From JBDKGH01 sp039798265 (GTDB lineage Bacteria > Bacteroidota > Bacteroidia > Flavobacteriales_D > Sanyastnellaceae), in NCBI GenBank assembly GCA_039798265.1, contig JBDKGH010000116.1, forward strand, positions 1 through 23,701: a stretch of DNA of 23,701 bases, given 5' to 3'. Positions 1-8,436 of the stretch are shown here, in pieces. A model generated the notes under the pieces. The model was not told where the DNA came from. It saw nothing but the letters and a program-made list of their open reading frames with translations, and did not search any database. How positions within the stretch are numbered: the first letter of the stretch is position 1; every line of letters begins with the position of its first letter. A program made the position numbers and the translations under genes.

Positions 1-1185
1 GTACACCGTAGTAGCATCGGTATTGAAACCAATGATGCCCGTGAATTCAAATGGTGCTTTGAAATGACCGTATTCTTTGCCAGAAAGATCGTACAGGTAA
101 TAAGAATGGTATCCATTTTTCCAGCTGTACCAAAGGAATTTGTCATTACTACCAGGAATAAACGTAATGGGTTGGTCGGGCTCTACCCAGCGAGCATCGG
201 TTTCTTCGATGATTTTTTTGATGAGCTTTCCTGTAGTAGCATCAAATTGAAGCAAGCGCATCATGTCTGTTGCGCGATTGAGATAAATCACAAAAACACT
301 TTTATCATCGGGCGACCAACTGAGGTTGGTGAGATAATAATTGTCGTTCATCTTTTGACCATTCAACACGTCAAGATAAACGGTGCTGTTGGTTTTTATG
401 TTATAAATACCTACGGAAACTAATTCACTTTTTCCGCCGCTCATGGGATACTTAATGTTTTTTACCGAGGCGGGAGTGGTTTTATAATCCGTTAATGGAT
501 AGTTGGCAACTTGACTCTCATCTTTTTGATAAAAAGCAAGTGCATTGCCGCTATTACTCCAAAAGGTTCCTTTTGAAATACCATATTCGTTGCGGGAAAT
601 GGACTGACCGCTTACTACCTCACCAATATTTTTGGTGATAGCATTATCCTTTCCGCCGGATTGAATATACAAGTTGTTACCTACGGTGTAGGCCAACATT
701 CCTGTTTTGGCGTGAAAATCAAAATTGGCTCCGCCTTCTGGCTCGCTAGCATTTTTTTGAGCCGTTTTCATTTTGGTGTTTACCGTGATGTACTTGCCGT
801 CTTCGTTGAAGTAGAAGCTGATCGGGTCTAACCAAGTAATGGTGGGGAATGATTTTAATTGAGCATGATCTTTCACGAGATCATTTAGATCGCGCAATGA
901 AAGGAAAAGCTTTGATTTACCTTTTGGAGAGTGGAGGTAAAGGCTGTCGGATTTTACTTCAGTGTAGGTTTCGCTACCGGGCAACCAAGTCAATTGATTT
1001 AAACGACTAGGATAAAACTGACGGAATTGACCGAGTATGGCTTCTTCCATTGTTAATTCTACTTTTTCGAAGCTATCGACATAGCCGCCGAAAACGGCGC
1101 CTTCACCAAGTGTCTGTCCTTTCGATTGGGCATGGGCATTTAGCGCTAGTGCTAAAACGGCTACACCGACTAATATCTTTTTCAT
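1..1185 (-). CDS. Dipeptidyl-peptidase IV-like S9 family serine peptidase, N-terminal part (cut by window edge)
   Basis: The frame is open from an ATG at 1185 to the first base of the window (395 codons, no stop). It begins with a signal peptide (MKKILVGVAVLALALNAHAQ, cleavage after AQ), so the protein is exported. The rest reads as the DPP IV N-terminal beta-propeller of peptidase family S9B: FWSNSGNALAFYQKDES with YPLTDY, a YPMSGGKSE segment, LSWSPDDKSVFV, and RWVEPDQPITFIPGSNDKF leading into W-S-W-K-N-G-Y-H. Known members remove N-terminal dipeptides after proline or alanine in the periplasm or outside the cell. The catalytic alpha/beta-hydrolase domain with its Ser-Asp-His triad would lie beyond the window, so activity cannot be judged. 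A promoter-like box lies 20 bases upstream, and the gene diverges from the metal-receptor unit. Family call is confident; exact substrate is not. Confidence 0.88.
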   Translation of the reverse strand, partial: MKKILVGVAVLALALNAHAQSKGQTLGEGAVFGGYVDSFEKVELTMEEAILGQFRQFYPSRLNQLTWLPGSETYTEVKSDSLYLHSPKGKSKLFLSLRDLNDLVKDHAQLKSFPTITWLDPISFYFNEDGKYITVNTKMKTAQKNASEPEGGANFDFHAKTGMLAYTVGNNLYIQSGGKDNAITKNIGEVVSGQSISRNEYGISKGTFWSNSGNALAFYQKDESQVANYPLTDYKTTPASVKNIKYPMSGGKSELVSVGIYNIKTNSTVYLDVLNGQKMNDNYYLTNLSWSPDDKSVFVIYLNRATDMMRLLQFDATTGKLIKKIIEETDARWVEPDQPITFIPGSNDKFLWYSWKNGYHSYYLYDLSGKEYGHFKAPFEFTGIIGFNTDATTVY

Positions 1186-1205
1186 AGTATTTTCTTGAGT
1201 TGTGG

Positions 1206-1213
1206 CGAAAGTA
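1206..1213 (-). promoter_or_regulatory. Candidate -7 promoter box of the S9 peptidase gene
   Basis: On the minus strand the site reads TACTTTCG, one base off the Bacteroidota -7 consensus TAnnTTTG. It ends 20 bases before the ATG at 1185, the same distance as the similar box before the sugar dehydrogenase gene. No clear -33 element was seen. The assignment rests on similarity and position only. Confidence 0.35.
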
Positions 1214-1293
1214 AAGAAGGAATGTGGAGGAAGGAAATGTTTTTCGCTGAACGGTTTTCAATCTATTTAACGAGTGCAACCGTGATTTTTGAT

Positions 1294-1301
1294 TAATCTT
1301 G
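1294..1301 (+). promoter_or_regulatory. Candidate -7 promoter box of the His-rich/TonB receptor unit
   Basis: TAATCTTG resembles TAnnTTTG with one mismatch and ends 12 bases before the ATG at 1314. If it is the promoter, the transcript has almost no leader and the upstream TTG at 1299 lies too early to be used. A weak 6-base inverted repeat (ACGGTT 1251-1256 / AACCGT 1278-1283) lies just upstream but is too short to call an operator. Confidence 0.3.
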
Positions 1302-1313
1302 CAGCCTCAAGTC

Positions 1314-1631
1314 ATGAAGCGTTTTTTCCTTCATATCACCTTATTGCTGATCGTCCTCTTTTCGGGCGCCGATTTTGTGTTGAAAACGCATCACATTTTT
1401 ACCGAACACCATCATGAGGGGTGCGAGGGTCATTCGGAAGAACATCAGCACCATGAAGATGACTGCAAGGTTTGTGATTGGGCTGTAGCAGCCTTCCTCG
1501 ATGTTCAGTCAGAGGAACTGAACTTTGTTGACCTAGTTGTTTTTGTGGCTAAAAACACCACCGTAAAATCAGCGTCATCTGAGAGTTTTATAGATTTCTC
1601 GCTGCTGCGTGGGCCCCCGAGTCAAGGATAA
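1314..1631 (+). CDS. Small exported His/Cys-rich protein, putative metal-binding
   Basis: A 105-residue protein. I chose the ATG at 1314 over a TTG at 1299 because it starts directly with a signal-like MKRFFLHITLLLIVLFSGAD and because a promoter-like box overlaps the TTG. After the hydrophobic segment comes a dense His/Glu/Cys stretch (about residues 28-56): THHIFTEHHHEGCEG, HSEEHQHHEDD, then CKVCDW. This looks like a soft-metal ligand cluster (zinc, copper or nickel). The C-terminus ends in LRGPPSQG. Small His-rich exported proteins of this kind often sit directly before TonB receptors in Bacteroidota, as here: the receptor gene begins 36 bases downstream on the same strand. The role as metal sensor, chaperone or buffer is inference; I cannot name a family with certainty (it is loosely like DUF2946-type proteins). 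Confidence 0.75.
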   Translation: MKRFFLHITLLLIVLFSGADFVLKTHHIFTEHHHEGCEGHSEEHQHHEDDCKVCDWAVAAFLDVQSEELNFVDLVVFVAKNTTVKSASSESFIDFSLLRGPPSQG

Positions 1632-1667
1632 TTCATCCGATTGTCTCATTATTAATTCCCTTTTTTT

Positions 1668-4001
1668 ATGCCCAAATGGTTGTTGGGTATGCTGTGTTTT
1701 TTGACACTACACACGCATTCCCAATCCGTTGAACATCGGGGTAGAGTAGTAGATGCGTCAACCAATGTACCGATTATGGGTGCAGTGGTTTCTACCCATC
1801 ACTTACCTTATTTCGCGGTTACGGATAGTGTTGGTTTTTTCACTTTAGTGCTTTCTGGTGCCCAAGAAGCTCACATTCATATAGAAGCAGTGGGGTATGA
1901 AGCCTATGCGTATTTTATTCAAGTGCCTGCCCAAGATCAGTTGATCAAACTAACACCAACCTTGCTAGAACTCAAGCAAGTAGTGGTGGAGTCTTCGCTG
2001 GCAAATGCAGAGTATGCGCGACAGGCGGTAGATATGCTTTCTTTAAAACAAAGCGATTTAGAAATTCATCGCTCACAAGGTTTAGCTCAAAGCTTATCGC
2101 ATCTGCCGGGTATAAATGAAATCAAATCCGGTGTGGCCATATCTCGTCCAACAATTCGTGGATTATCAGGAACCCGTATTCTTATTGCCGATCTCGGCAC
2201 CAAGCAAGAAGGGCAGCAATGGGGTTCTGATCATGGATTAGAAATCGATCAATTTGCTGCGGAAAATGTGGAGATTATTAAAGGCCCTGCTTCATTGCTA
2301 TTTGGATCCGAAGCTATGGGTGGGGTTATTCATCTTTTGCCTCCAGTTATTCCAGATAAAAAATGGAGTGGGGAAGTGCAAACCATAGGACGCACGAATA
2401 ATGATTACCTCGCCAGTACTGCCGCTATTGAAGCTCGAAATAAAGGATTGTTTGTGAAGTCGCGCATCACCTGGGCTGAGTTTGGCGATTACCGTGTTCC
2501 TGCTGAATCGTTTGTTTATCTCAAAAGGGTTTTGCCTATTGAAGATCAACGTCTCAAAAATACGGCAGGCAGAGAATTTCACACCCGAACAACGATAGGC
2601 TTGGTGAATGACCGTGGTAGTTGGAAATTGACTTTTTCTTCCTACCAACAACAAGCCGGATTGTTTATGGGCATCGTTGGAATACCCACTGTTTTTAATT
2701 TGGCGAGTGACAGCAATTTTCGAAACATTGATCTGCCCAGAGCCGATGTGCATCACTATAAAACTGCACTAAATGTGGTGAGAAGAAAAAAAACAGGATG
2801 GCTACAATGGGATTCGTCTTTTCAGGATAATCGAAGAACAGAGTATGTGCAACCGCATCAAGAAGGTTATGCGCCGTTGGCAAAAACAACAACTGCACTA
2901 GACCTGCATTTGCAATCGCTGCAATCGAATTTGCGATGGCACATGAACCAAAAGGGCAACTATCGTTTTTCCTACGGTCTTTCGGCAAGTGGAATGATGA
3001 ACCGGCGTAGGGGCTACGAATTTTTACTCCCGAATTATCAGCAATGGCAGGCGGGTGCTTATGCATATGCGGAGCATCAGCGGCCTGAGAGCAGATGGGT
3101 ACGCTCTTTTGGGGTGCGTTATGATCTTTCGCAGTTTCGATCTACAGCCTTCCAAAGTTTTGTCTATAACGAAGCGCAAATCATATCCGATACCTTGCAG
3201 AGAAGTTCCTCGTTTGAAAAAAACTTTTCGAATGTATCGGCATCCATTGGTTGGAGCTGGCTCATTTCGGAGCAGAAAAACTTCAAAATTAATGTGGGAA
3301 AAAGCTTCCGAACTCCCAGTGCCGCAGAGCTTACCATTAATGGCATTCACCACGGAACTTTTCGACATGAAAAAGGAAATGCTCAATTAAAAGCAGAGAA
3401 TGGGTATCAAGTAGATGCTGTATTCGTTAATTCAACGGGCAATAGTTTGTGGAAGATCAGTCCTTTCATTAATTATTTTGATGGCTATATCTACCTGCGC
3501 CCAGCGGCTCAATTTTCTGATCTGCCCGGGGCTGGTCAATTGTACGAATACCAACAAAACAATGCGGTGTTTTGGGGCGCTGAAATGAGTTATGAAATAC
3601 ACCTCATTCCGCAGTTACATTCGGATGTGGCCTTGGAGTACGTGTATTCTTATAACCTCGATAGCCAATTACCACTTCCTTTTACGCCGCCCTTTCAGGT
3701 AAAATCAAATGTGCTTTACGAGTACAAAGAGACTTACATAGGCACATACATGCGCTGGGCTGCGCCTCAAAAAAGAACGGATCGAAACGAAAAGGCCACT
3801 ATGGACTATACCTTGTTTGATCTGGTAGCAGGCAAGGAATGGGAACATTGGACCCTTTCTTTTCAAATTAACAACTTATTCAATCGTCGATACTTAAATC
3901 ATTTGAGCGTGTATCGACAACTCAATTTGCCTGAGCAGGGAAGAAATTTCGTGCTCTCGGTGAAATTTCATTTTGAATCTAAAAAAACAATCAACTCATA
4001 A
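1668..4001 (+). CDS. TonB-dependent outer-membrane receptor, putative metal or metallophore importer
   Basis: A 777-residue TonB-dependent receptor. Residues 1-19 are a signal peptide (cleavage near HSQ). About 20-100 form a carboxypeptidase-D regulatory-like domain (RGRVVDASTNVPIMGAVV, then TDSVGFFTL). About 110-230 are the plug (SLSHLPGINEIKSG, RPTIRGLSGTRILI, VEIIKGPASLLFGSEAMGGV). The remainder is a 22-strand-type barrel ending in an aromatic-rich strand (NFVLSVKFHFES). Receptors of this type import chelated metals or other scarce nutrients using TonB-ExbBD energy. A WGSDHGLEID segment in the plug and HHGTFRHEKGN in a barrel loop are compatible with zinc-type receptors such as ZnuD, but this is suggestive only. 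It lies between a His-rich exported protein and a His-containing DUF4625-like lipoprotein, 10 bases before the latter. Family is certain; the substrate (zinc or copper preferred) is inference. Confidence 0.93.
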   Translation: MPKWLLGMLCFLTLHTHSQSVEHRGRVVDASTNVPIMGAVVSTHHLPYFAVTDSVGFFTLVLSGAQEAHIHIEAVGYEAYAYFIQVPAQDQLIKLTPTLLELKQVVVESSLANAEYARQAVDMLSLKQSDLEIHRSQGLAQSLSHLPGINEIKSGVAISRPTIRGLSGTRILIADLGTKQEGQQWGSDHGLEIDQFAAENVEIIKGPASLLFGSEAMGGVIHLLPPVIPDKKWSGEVQTIGRTNNDYLASTAAIEARNKGLFVKSRITWAEFGDYRVPAESFVYLKRVLPIEDQRLKNTAGREFHTRTTIGLVNDRGSWKLTFSSYQQQAGLFMGIVGIPTVFNLASDSNFRNIDLPRADVHHYKTALNVVRRKKTGWLQWDSSFQDNRRTEYVQPHQEGYAPLAKTTTALDLHLQSLQSNLRWHMNQKGNYRFSYGLSASGMMNRRRGYEFLLPNYQQWQAGAYAYAEHQRPESRWVRSFGVRYDLSQFRSTAFQSFVYNEAQIISDTLQRSSSFEKNFSNVSASIGWSWLISEQKNFKINVGKSFRTPSAAELTINGIHHGTFRHEKGNAQLKAENGYQVDAVFVNSTGNSLWKISPFINYFDGYIYLRPAAQFSDLPGAGQLYEYQQNNAVFWGAEMSYEIHLIPQLHSDVALEYVYSYNLDSQLPLPFTPPFQVKSNVLYEYKETYIGTYMRWAAPQKRTDRNEKATMDYTLFDLVAGKEWEHWTLSFQINNLFNRRYLNHLSVYRQLNLPEQGRNFVLSVKFHFESKKTINS

Positions 4002-4011
4002 TTTTAAAACC

Positions 4012-4770
4012 ATGAAAACAAACGCATTTCTTTTGTTACTCATTGTATTTTTTTCCGCTTGTAAAAGCGATCAGGATACAACGTTGCCTTCCATCGATAC
4101 CGTGAAGGTAAATGGTGTTCAGGCCAGTGAACATGATTTGGAAGCTGGAACATCGTTCAGTGTAGCGGTAAATTGCTCAGATGATCAATCGCTAAATCAA
4201 GTAAAAATCAACATTCACTCGGCTGCTGATGGACACGCGCACACGGGCACTGGCACAGAAGAACCCATCGTGAATGTTGGTGTTTGGTCGCTCACTAAGG
4301 TGATCAATTTGGAAGGAACATCGGATGTGGCTTCCTTAAATATTACCATTCCCGATTCGGTTGCTGGTGCTTGGCACTTAGAAGTTCAGTTGCTGGATGA
4401 GTCGGGTAATGAAGCGGAGGAATACGTATCCACCATACATGTGAGCAATAGCAATTTACCGGTCATTTCGGCCACTTTCTCTCCGGCCCCCAACACAGAT
4501 GGTGATGTGGTAATTGCCGCTAACTCTTCCGTAGGACTCGATTACACCGTAACGGATCCTGATGGGGTGCAATCGGTGCTTATTACAATCACCAATGAAT
4601 CGGAAACTGTCACCTATTGGACAGAATTACAAGACGGTGGATTAAATAATCCATTTTCTTTTTCGACCGTGAGCCCTGCTTTGGCCGTGGGACATTACGT
4701 TATGATCATCACCGCAACCGATGGTGATGGTTACGTTAATGTTGTAGAGCAACACATTGAGGTAGAGTAG
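4012..4770 (+). CDS. DUF4625-like lipoprotein, third gene of the receptor unit
   Basis: A 252-residue lipoprotein starting at the ATG at 4012. The frame also opens at 3973 inside the receptor gene, but the 4012 start gives a clean lipoprotein signal (MKTNAFLLLLIVFFSAC, lipidated Cys17), so it is preferred. Two Ig/cadherin-like beta domains follow. The first (about 25-145) begins LPSIDTVKVNGVQASEHDLEAG and carries HSAADGHAHTGTGTEEP, a His-containing loop typical of DUF4625 proteins. The second (about 150-250) has FSPAPNTDGDV and DYTVTDPDGVQSVLI. It probably sits on the outer-membrane surface or in the periplasm as a partner of the receptor; a metal-binding role for the His loop is inference. 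It ends 23 bases before a strong terminator, so it closes the transcription unit. Confidence 0.8.
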   Translation: MKTNAFLLLLIVFFSACKSDQDTTLPSIDTVKVNGVQASEHDLEAGTSFSVAVNCSDDQSLNQVKINIHSAADGHAHTGTGTEEPIVNVGVWSLTKVINLEGTSDVASLNITIPDSVAGAWHLEVQLLDESGNEAEEYVSTIHVSNSNLPVISATFSPAPNTDGDVVIAANSSVGLDYTVTDPDGVQSVLITITNESETVTYWTELQDGGLNNPFSFSTVSPALAVGHYVMIITATDGDGYVNVVEQHIEVE

Positions 4771-4793
4771 GTTACTTTAGTGGTTCTCTAAAG

Positions 4794-4823
4794 AAAAAGG
4801 CGGGACGACAGTTCCGCCTTTTT
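4794..4823 (+). terminator. Rho-independent terminator after the DUF4625-like lipoprotein gene
   Basis: A perfect 10-base stem, AAAAAGGCGG (4794-4803) and CCGCCTTTTT (4814-4823), encloses a 10-base loop. The GC-rich core is followed by a T run on the plus strand. It is symmetrical enough (A run before, T run after) to work in both directions, but only the plus-strand genes end next to it. Confidence 0.88.
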
Positions 4824-4911
4824 AGTTTGAGGTTGAATTAGGACGAAAAGTCACCAATATTGGGTATATGAGGCAACCTAAAACTTAAGATTCTATTCAT
4901 ATAGATATGTC

Positions 4912-4934
4912 GTAGAATGGTATTACCATTCTAC
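4912..4934 (+). promoter_or_regulatory. 23-base operator-like palindrome overlapping the adhesin promoter
   Basis: Two perfect 11-base arms, GTAGAATGGTA (4912-4922) and TACCATTCTAC (4924-4934), flank a single central T. The right arm overlaps the first three bases of the -7 box at 4932-4939. This is the expected position for a repressor that blocks RNA polymerase. It is not a terminator because no T run follows. The binding protein is unknown and no regulator gene lies nearby. Confidence 0.65.
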
Positions 4935-4939
4935 CTTTG
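4932..4939 (+). promoter_or_regulatory. -7 promoter box of the adhesin gene
   Basis: TACCTTTG matches the Bacteroidota -7 consensus TAnnTTTG exactly and ends 17 bases before the ATG at 4957, giving a leader of roughly ten bases. No convincing -33 element is seen; that position is occupied by the left part of the palindrome. Confidence 0.6.
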
Positions 4940-4956
4940 CACCGAATTACCCAGAC

Positions 4957-7900
4957 ATGCCCAAACAGCTAGCAAAGGCAATAGCCGTATTTTCCCTCTT
5001 CTTTATCACTCAACAAACTGTTGCACAGTGTATAGTTATCAATGAAATTTTGATCAACGCCGCTGGTGGTTGCGATGGTAACTGCTCTCCAAGTACTTCG
5101 GAAGCAGTGGAGTTATATAACACCTGCGGCACTCCAGTTGATTTGAGCTGTTTTGTTCTCACAGATGGCGACTTCGCGGTCACCTTTCCAGCAGGCACCA
5201 TCATTGGCGCTAATGATTTTTTAGTGATTGGTTCTACGAGTTCTCCTGTAGCGCCAGATATCGACTTAGCTACATGTAACTGTACCTCTGGTTCGGCCAT
5301 TGGTGTTTACACCAATGGAAATGAGCAACTTTACTTAGTGAACTCTGCGGGTGTTGTTCAAGATGCCATTTTTTGGGGAAGTGGTCAGTTTCCTGTGAAT
5401 ATAACCACGGCTCAAATTGGAACATGTGCTCCTGTTAATATTAGTGCTGCCACTAATGCCGGTGCTGAGCAATTGCCCGGTGGCGGTGCTGATGGTTGCA
5501 CTGTTTCGCGCTCTTGCGATGGATCAACTACTTGGATAGCAACGTGCGGTGCAGCAAGTACTTTAGGTGCAAGTAATGGTGCTCCAGCTAGTCCTGATTT
5601 TATTGCAGATCAAACAGCGCTTTGTCCTGGTGACTGCATTAATTTCTCTGATCTTACCGCTCAATTGCCTCTGAGTTGGGGTTGGTCATTTGAAGGGGCA
5701 GCAACACCTACCTCCAGTTCTCAAAATCCCTCTTCTATCTGTTATCCTAATGCAGGTAGTTTTGATGTGACTTTACAAGTAACCACCGCTTGTGGTTCTT
5801 TTGTTTATACGCAAACGGATTACATCACCGTAGGTTCACTCACGCCTCCAACAATTACTGTTACGCAAGGTGACTTAAGTCTTTGTGCTGGTGAGACAGT
5901 TACATTAAGCACCGCAGCTGCTGGTATCATTCAATGGTACCTTGATGGAGGTATTATTCCTGGTGCTACACTGCCCAATTTTATTGCTACTTCAGCAGGT
6001 TCTTACACGGTAGAAGTAGGTGCGGGTCTATGTACCGCCATTTCAACGCCTGTAGTAGTAACCAGTTCTCCGATTCCAACGGTTATCATTTCACCTCAAG
6101 GACCTCTTTCTTTCTGTCAAGGTAACAGCGTTACCCTTGCAGCTACCGCCACATCTGGATCGTATGCTTGGTATGAAAACGGTGCACTCATGCCCGGTCA
6201 AACGGGTCAGTCCATCACTGTGAGCATTGCTGGCGCTTATTACTTGGTAGCTGGAAATAATGGCTGTACAGGTACATCGAATACCATAAACACTTCTGTT
6301 ATTGCCAATCCAACTCCTGTGGTTTCACCTGCAGGACCTTTGGTAATCTGCACTGGATCTTCGGTGAATCTTACGCTCGACGCAAATTACACGAGCATCC
6401 AGTGGTTTAATGGTTCAACTGCGATAGTGGGTGCCAATGCAACGGTTTTCTCCGCTTCAGACGCGGGCTCATATACAGCTCAAGTGACACAAAATGGTTG
6501 TACAGGTACATCTAATGCGGTAGTAGTAACATTGCAGTCTAACCTAGTGCCCATTATTGTTCCGCAAGGTTCAACATTGCTCTGCGAAGGAGAAAGCGTG
6601 GTGCTGACTACTAGTGCGGGATATGACTCTTATCTGTGGTATTGGAATGGAAACGTACTCACGGGTGAAAACAACAATAGTTTGAATGCCCTTTTGGCGG
6701 GAACTTATATAGTGGAAGTCACCCAAGGTGCATGTTCTGGTGAAAGCGCCGGAACACAGGTTTTCATCAATCCATACCCATCAGCCGAATTCCAATCTAC
6801 GGGCCCCATCGATGTGTGCCAGGGTGAGTCTTTTGTACTGAATACACCAACTGGGTATGATCAATATGAATGGTCGCGAAATGGAGTAGTGGTAGTCGGA
6901 CAAACGACCGCCACTTTTAATGTTACCCAAAGTGGTATCTATACAGTTACCGTTACTGAAGCGAATTGTTCCTCTACCTCTCAACCGATTCAAGTGAATG
7001 TGGTAGCTGTTCCCACGTTGGCGATTACACCAAATTCCTTGAGTTTGTGCGCAGGACAGTCTGCAACGCTGAATGCGTCTTCTGGTTTTACTTCTTATTC
7101 ATGGACTCAAGATGGCAACCCAATTGGGGGAACGACCAATTCAATAACGGTTTCAGCTGCCGGTACTTATGCGGTTACGGGCTTAATTGGACCAGGATGT
7201 GAAGCGTCTTCTAACAGTGCTCTGATCACGGTTGTTCCCGATGTAACACCTGTTCTTACTTGCGATCCTACGAACTGGACTATTTGCGAAGGATCAACCG
7301 CTGTGATTACGAGCAGCGTAAACAACTCAACCACATCTTGGTATTTAAACAATACGCTTATTGTTGGAGTTACCACAAATACACTAAACGCGGCACTTCC
7401 TGGAACTTACCACGCTATTTCTAGTAATAATGGTTGCCCAGGAGAATCAGCGCCGCAAGTGCTCACTGTTCTTCCTGCTCCCGCAGTTTCTATTACGCCC
7501 GCCGGTCCTATTACGCAGTGTTCGGAAGATCCAGTAGTGCTTAGTGCTAACGGTGCTGGCAACATTGAATGGTATTTGAACAATGTGCTTTTGGCGGGTA
7601 GTACAAGCACCACCTATTCAGCGAATGAATCAGGTTCCTATACCGCTGTGCTAACTTCTAACGCAGGATGTCAATCAACTTCAAATGCGGTTCAGCTCAC
7701 CTTTTTGCCTGCCGTTGACGTGAATATCATCGCTTCAACTTTAGCCCCTTGTATCGGTGAAACAGTAGTTTTAAGTCTCGATGGCAGTTTCCCCACGGTT
7801 CAATGGACTAGCGGTAGCTCTGCCAATACTTTAAATGTGACTACTAGCGGTACTTATACTGTTGGTGTAGTGAGTGCTCAAGGCTGCCCTGGCCTAGATG

Positions 7901-8436
7901 ATATTGAAATTAACTTCTTAGAAGTGCCTTCAATCACAGCAGGTCCTGATCTGTTTAGTGACTGTGTACTCGGCGTTCAGCTAGAAGCAGTGGTACCTTT
8001 TGGCGTTATTTCTTGGAGCCCAGAAGAGACATTGAGCAATCCATCTATTGCTAACCCGATCGCCAATCCCATAACAACCACAGAGTACACCTTGGTGGTT
8101 ACAAACGGGACCTGTGAGGCTAGTTCTTCGGTAATTGTATTCGCTGAATGCAGCACCATTTTTATCCCCAATGTGTTTACTCCTAATGGCGATGGTCTCA
8201 ACGATTATTTCCGAGCTATTGCAAATGGAGTGGATGAGTTCAGTCTGCAAATTTTCAATCGCTGGGGCCAATTACTCTTCGAAACCACTGACCCTGAAAA
8301 GGGTTGGGATGGCCGCGTAAATGATTACTATGCTCCTGACGGAACGTATGTATGGGTCGCCAAAGCGTTTGATGTGGAGGGGAAAAACATGCTCAACTTC
8401 AATCAGAGCCACGGTACACTTACGCTTATCCGTTAA
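4957..8436 (+). CDS. Large surface adhesin-like protein with lamin-tail, PKD and Ig-like repeats and a T9SS type B sorting domain
   Basis: An 1159-residue secreted protein. Residues 1-23 are a signal peptide (cleavage after VAQ). About 24-155 form a lamin-tail domain (CIVINEILIN, EAVELYNTCGTPVDLSCFVL, FPAGTIIGANDFLVIGS). About 212-290 form a PKD domain (CPGDCINFSDLTAQLPLSW, YPNAGSFDVTLQV). Then come about ten Ig-like repeats of roughly 75-90 residues, each with C-x-G-x-x-V-x-L, a W, and a G-x-Y-x-V strand. The last about 95 residues are the gliding-motility-associated/T9SS type B domain (FIPNVFTPNGDGLNDYFRA, LQIFNRWGQLLFET, GWDGRVND, PDGTYVW). Such proteins are exported by the type IX secretion system and shown on the cell surface or released; adhesion or gliding is the usual inference. 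It is the last gene of its strand here, and its stop overlaps the stop of the convergent sugar dehydrogenase gene. Confidence 0.92.
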   Translation: MPKQLAKAIAVFSLFFITQQTVAQCIVINEILINAAGGCDGNCSPSTSEAVELYNTCGTPVDLSCFVLTDGDFAVTFPAGTIIGANDFLVIGSTSSPVAPDIDLATCNCTSGSAIGVYTNGNEQLYLVNSAGVVQDAIFWGSGQFPVNITTAQIGTCAPVNISAATNAGAEQLPGGGADGCTVSRSCDGSTTWIATCGAASTLGASNGAPASPDFIADQTALCPGDCINFSDLTAQLPLSWGWSFEGAATPTSSSQNPSSICYPNAGSFDVTLQVTTACGSFVYTQTDYITVGSLTPPTITVTQGDLSLCAGETVTLSTAAAGIIQWYLDGGIIPGATLPNFIATSAGSYTVEVGAGLCTAISTPVVVTSSPIPTVIISPQGPLSFCQGNSVTLAATATSGSYAWYENGALMPGQTGQSITVSIAGAYYLVAGNNGCTGTSNTINTSVIANPTPVVSPAGPLVICTGSSVNLTLDANYTSIQWFNGSTAIVGANATVFSASDAGSYTAQVTQNGCTGTSNAVVVTLQSNLVPIIVPQGSTLLCEGESVVLTTSAGYDSYLWYWNGNVLTGENNNSLNALLAGTYIVEVTQGACSGESAGTQVFINPYPSAEFQSTGPIDVCQGESFVLNTPTGYDQYEWSRNGVVVVGQTTATFNVTQSGIYTVTVTEANCSSTSQPIQVNVVAVPTLAITPNSLSLCAGQSATLNASSGFTSYSWTQDGNPIGGTTNSITVSAAGTYAVTGLIGPGCEASSNSALITVVPDVTPVLTCDPTNWTICEGSTAVITSSVNNSTTSWYLNNTLIVGVTTNTLNAALPGTYHAISSNNGCPGESAPQVLTVLPAPAVSITPAGPITQCSEDPVVLSANGAGNIEWYLNNVLLAGSTSTTYSANESGSYTAVLTSNAGCQSTSNAVQLTFLPAVDVNIIASTLAPCIGETVVLSLDGSFPTVQWTSGSSANTLNVTTSGTYTVGVVSAQGCPGLDDIEINFLEVPSITAGPDLFSDCVLGVQLEAVVPFGVISWSPEETLSNPSIANPIANPITTTEYTLVVTNGTCEASSSVIVFAECSTIFIPNVFTPNGDGLNDYFRAIANGVDEFSLQIFNRWGQLLFETTDPEKGWDGRVNDYYAPDGTYVWVAKAFDVEGKNMLNFNQSHGTLTLIR

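Noticed and set aside
64..423. 119-codon open frame on the plus strand
   Set aside because: It lies wholly antisense to the S9 peptidase gene, whose minus-strand translation shows clear family motifs; the plus-strand product has no recognisable features.
1251..1283. ACGGTT / AACCGT inverted repeat upstream of the His-rich gene, possible metal-regulator site
   Set aside because: Only 6-base arms with a 21-base spacer; expected by chance in AT-balanced intergenic DNA.
3055..3390. 111-codon plus-strand frame inside the TonB receptor gene
   Set aside because: Out-of-frame shadow of the receptor barrel, which is continuous through the region.
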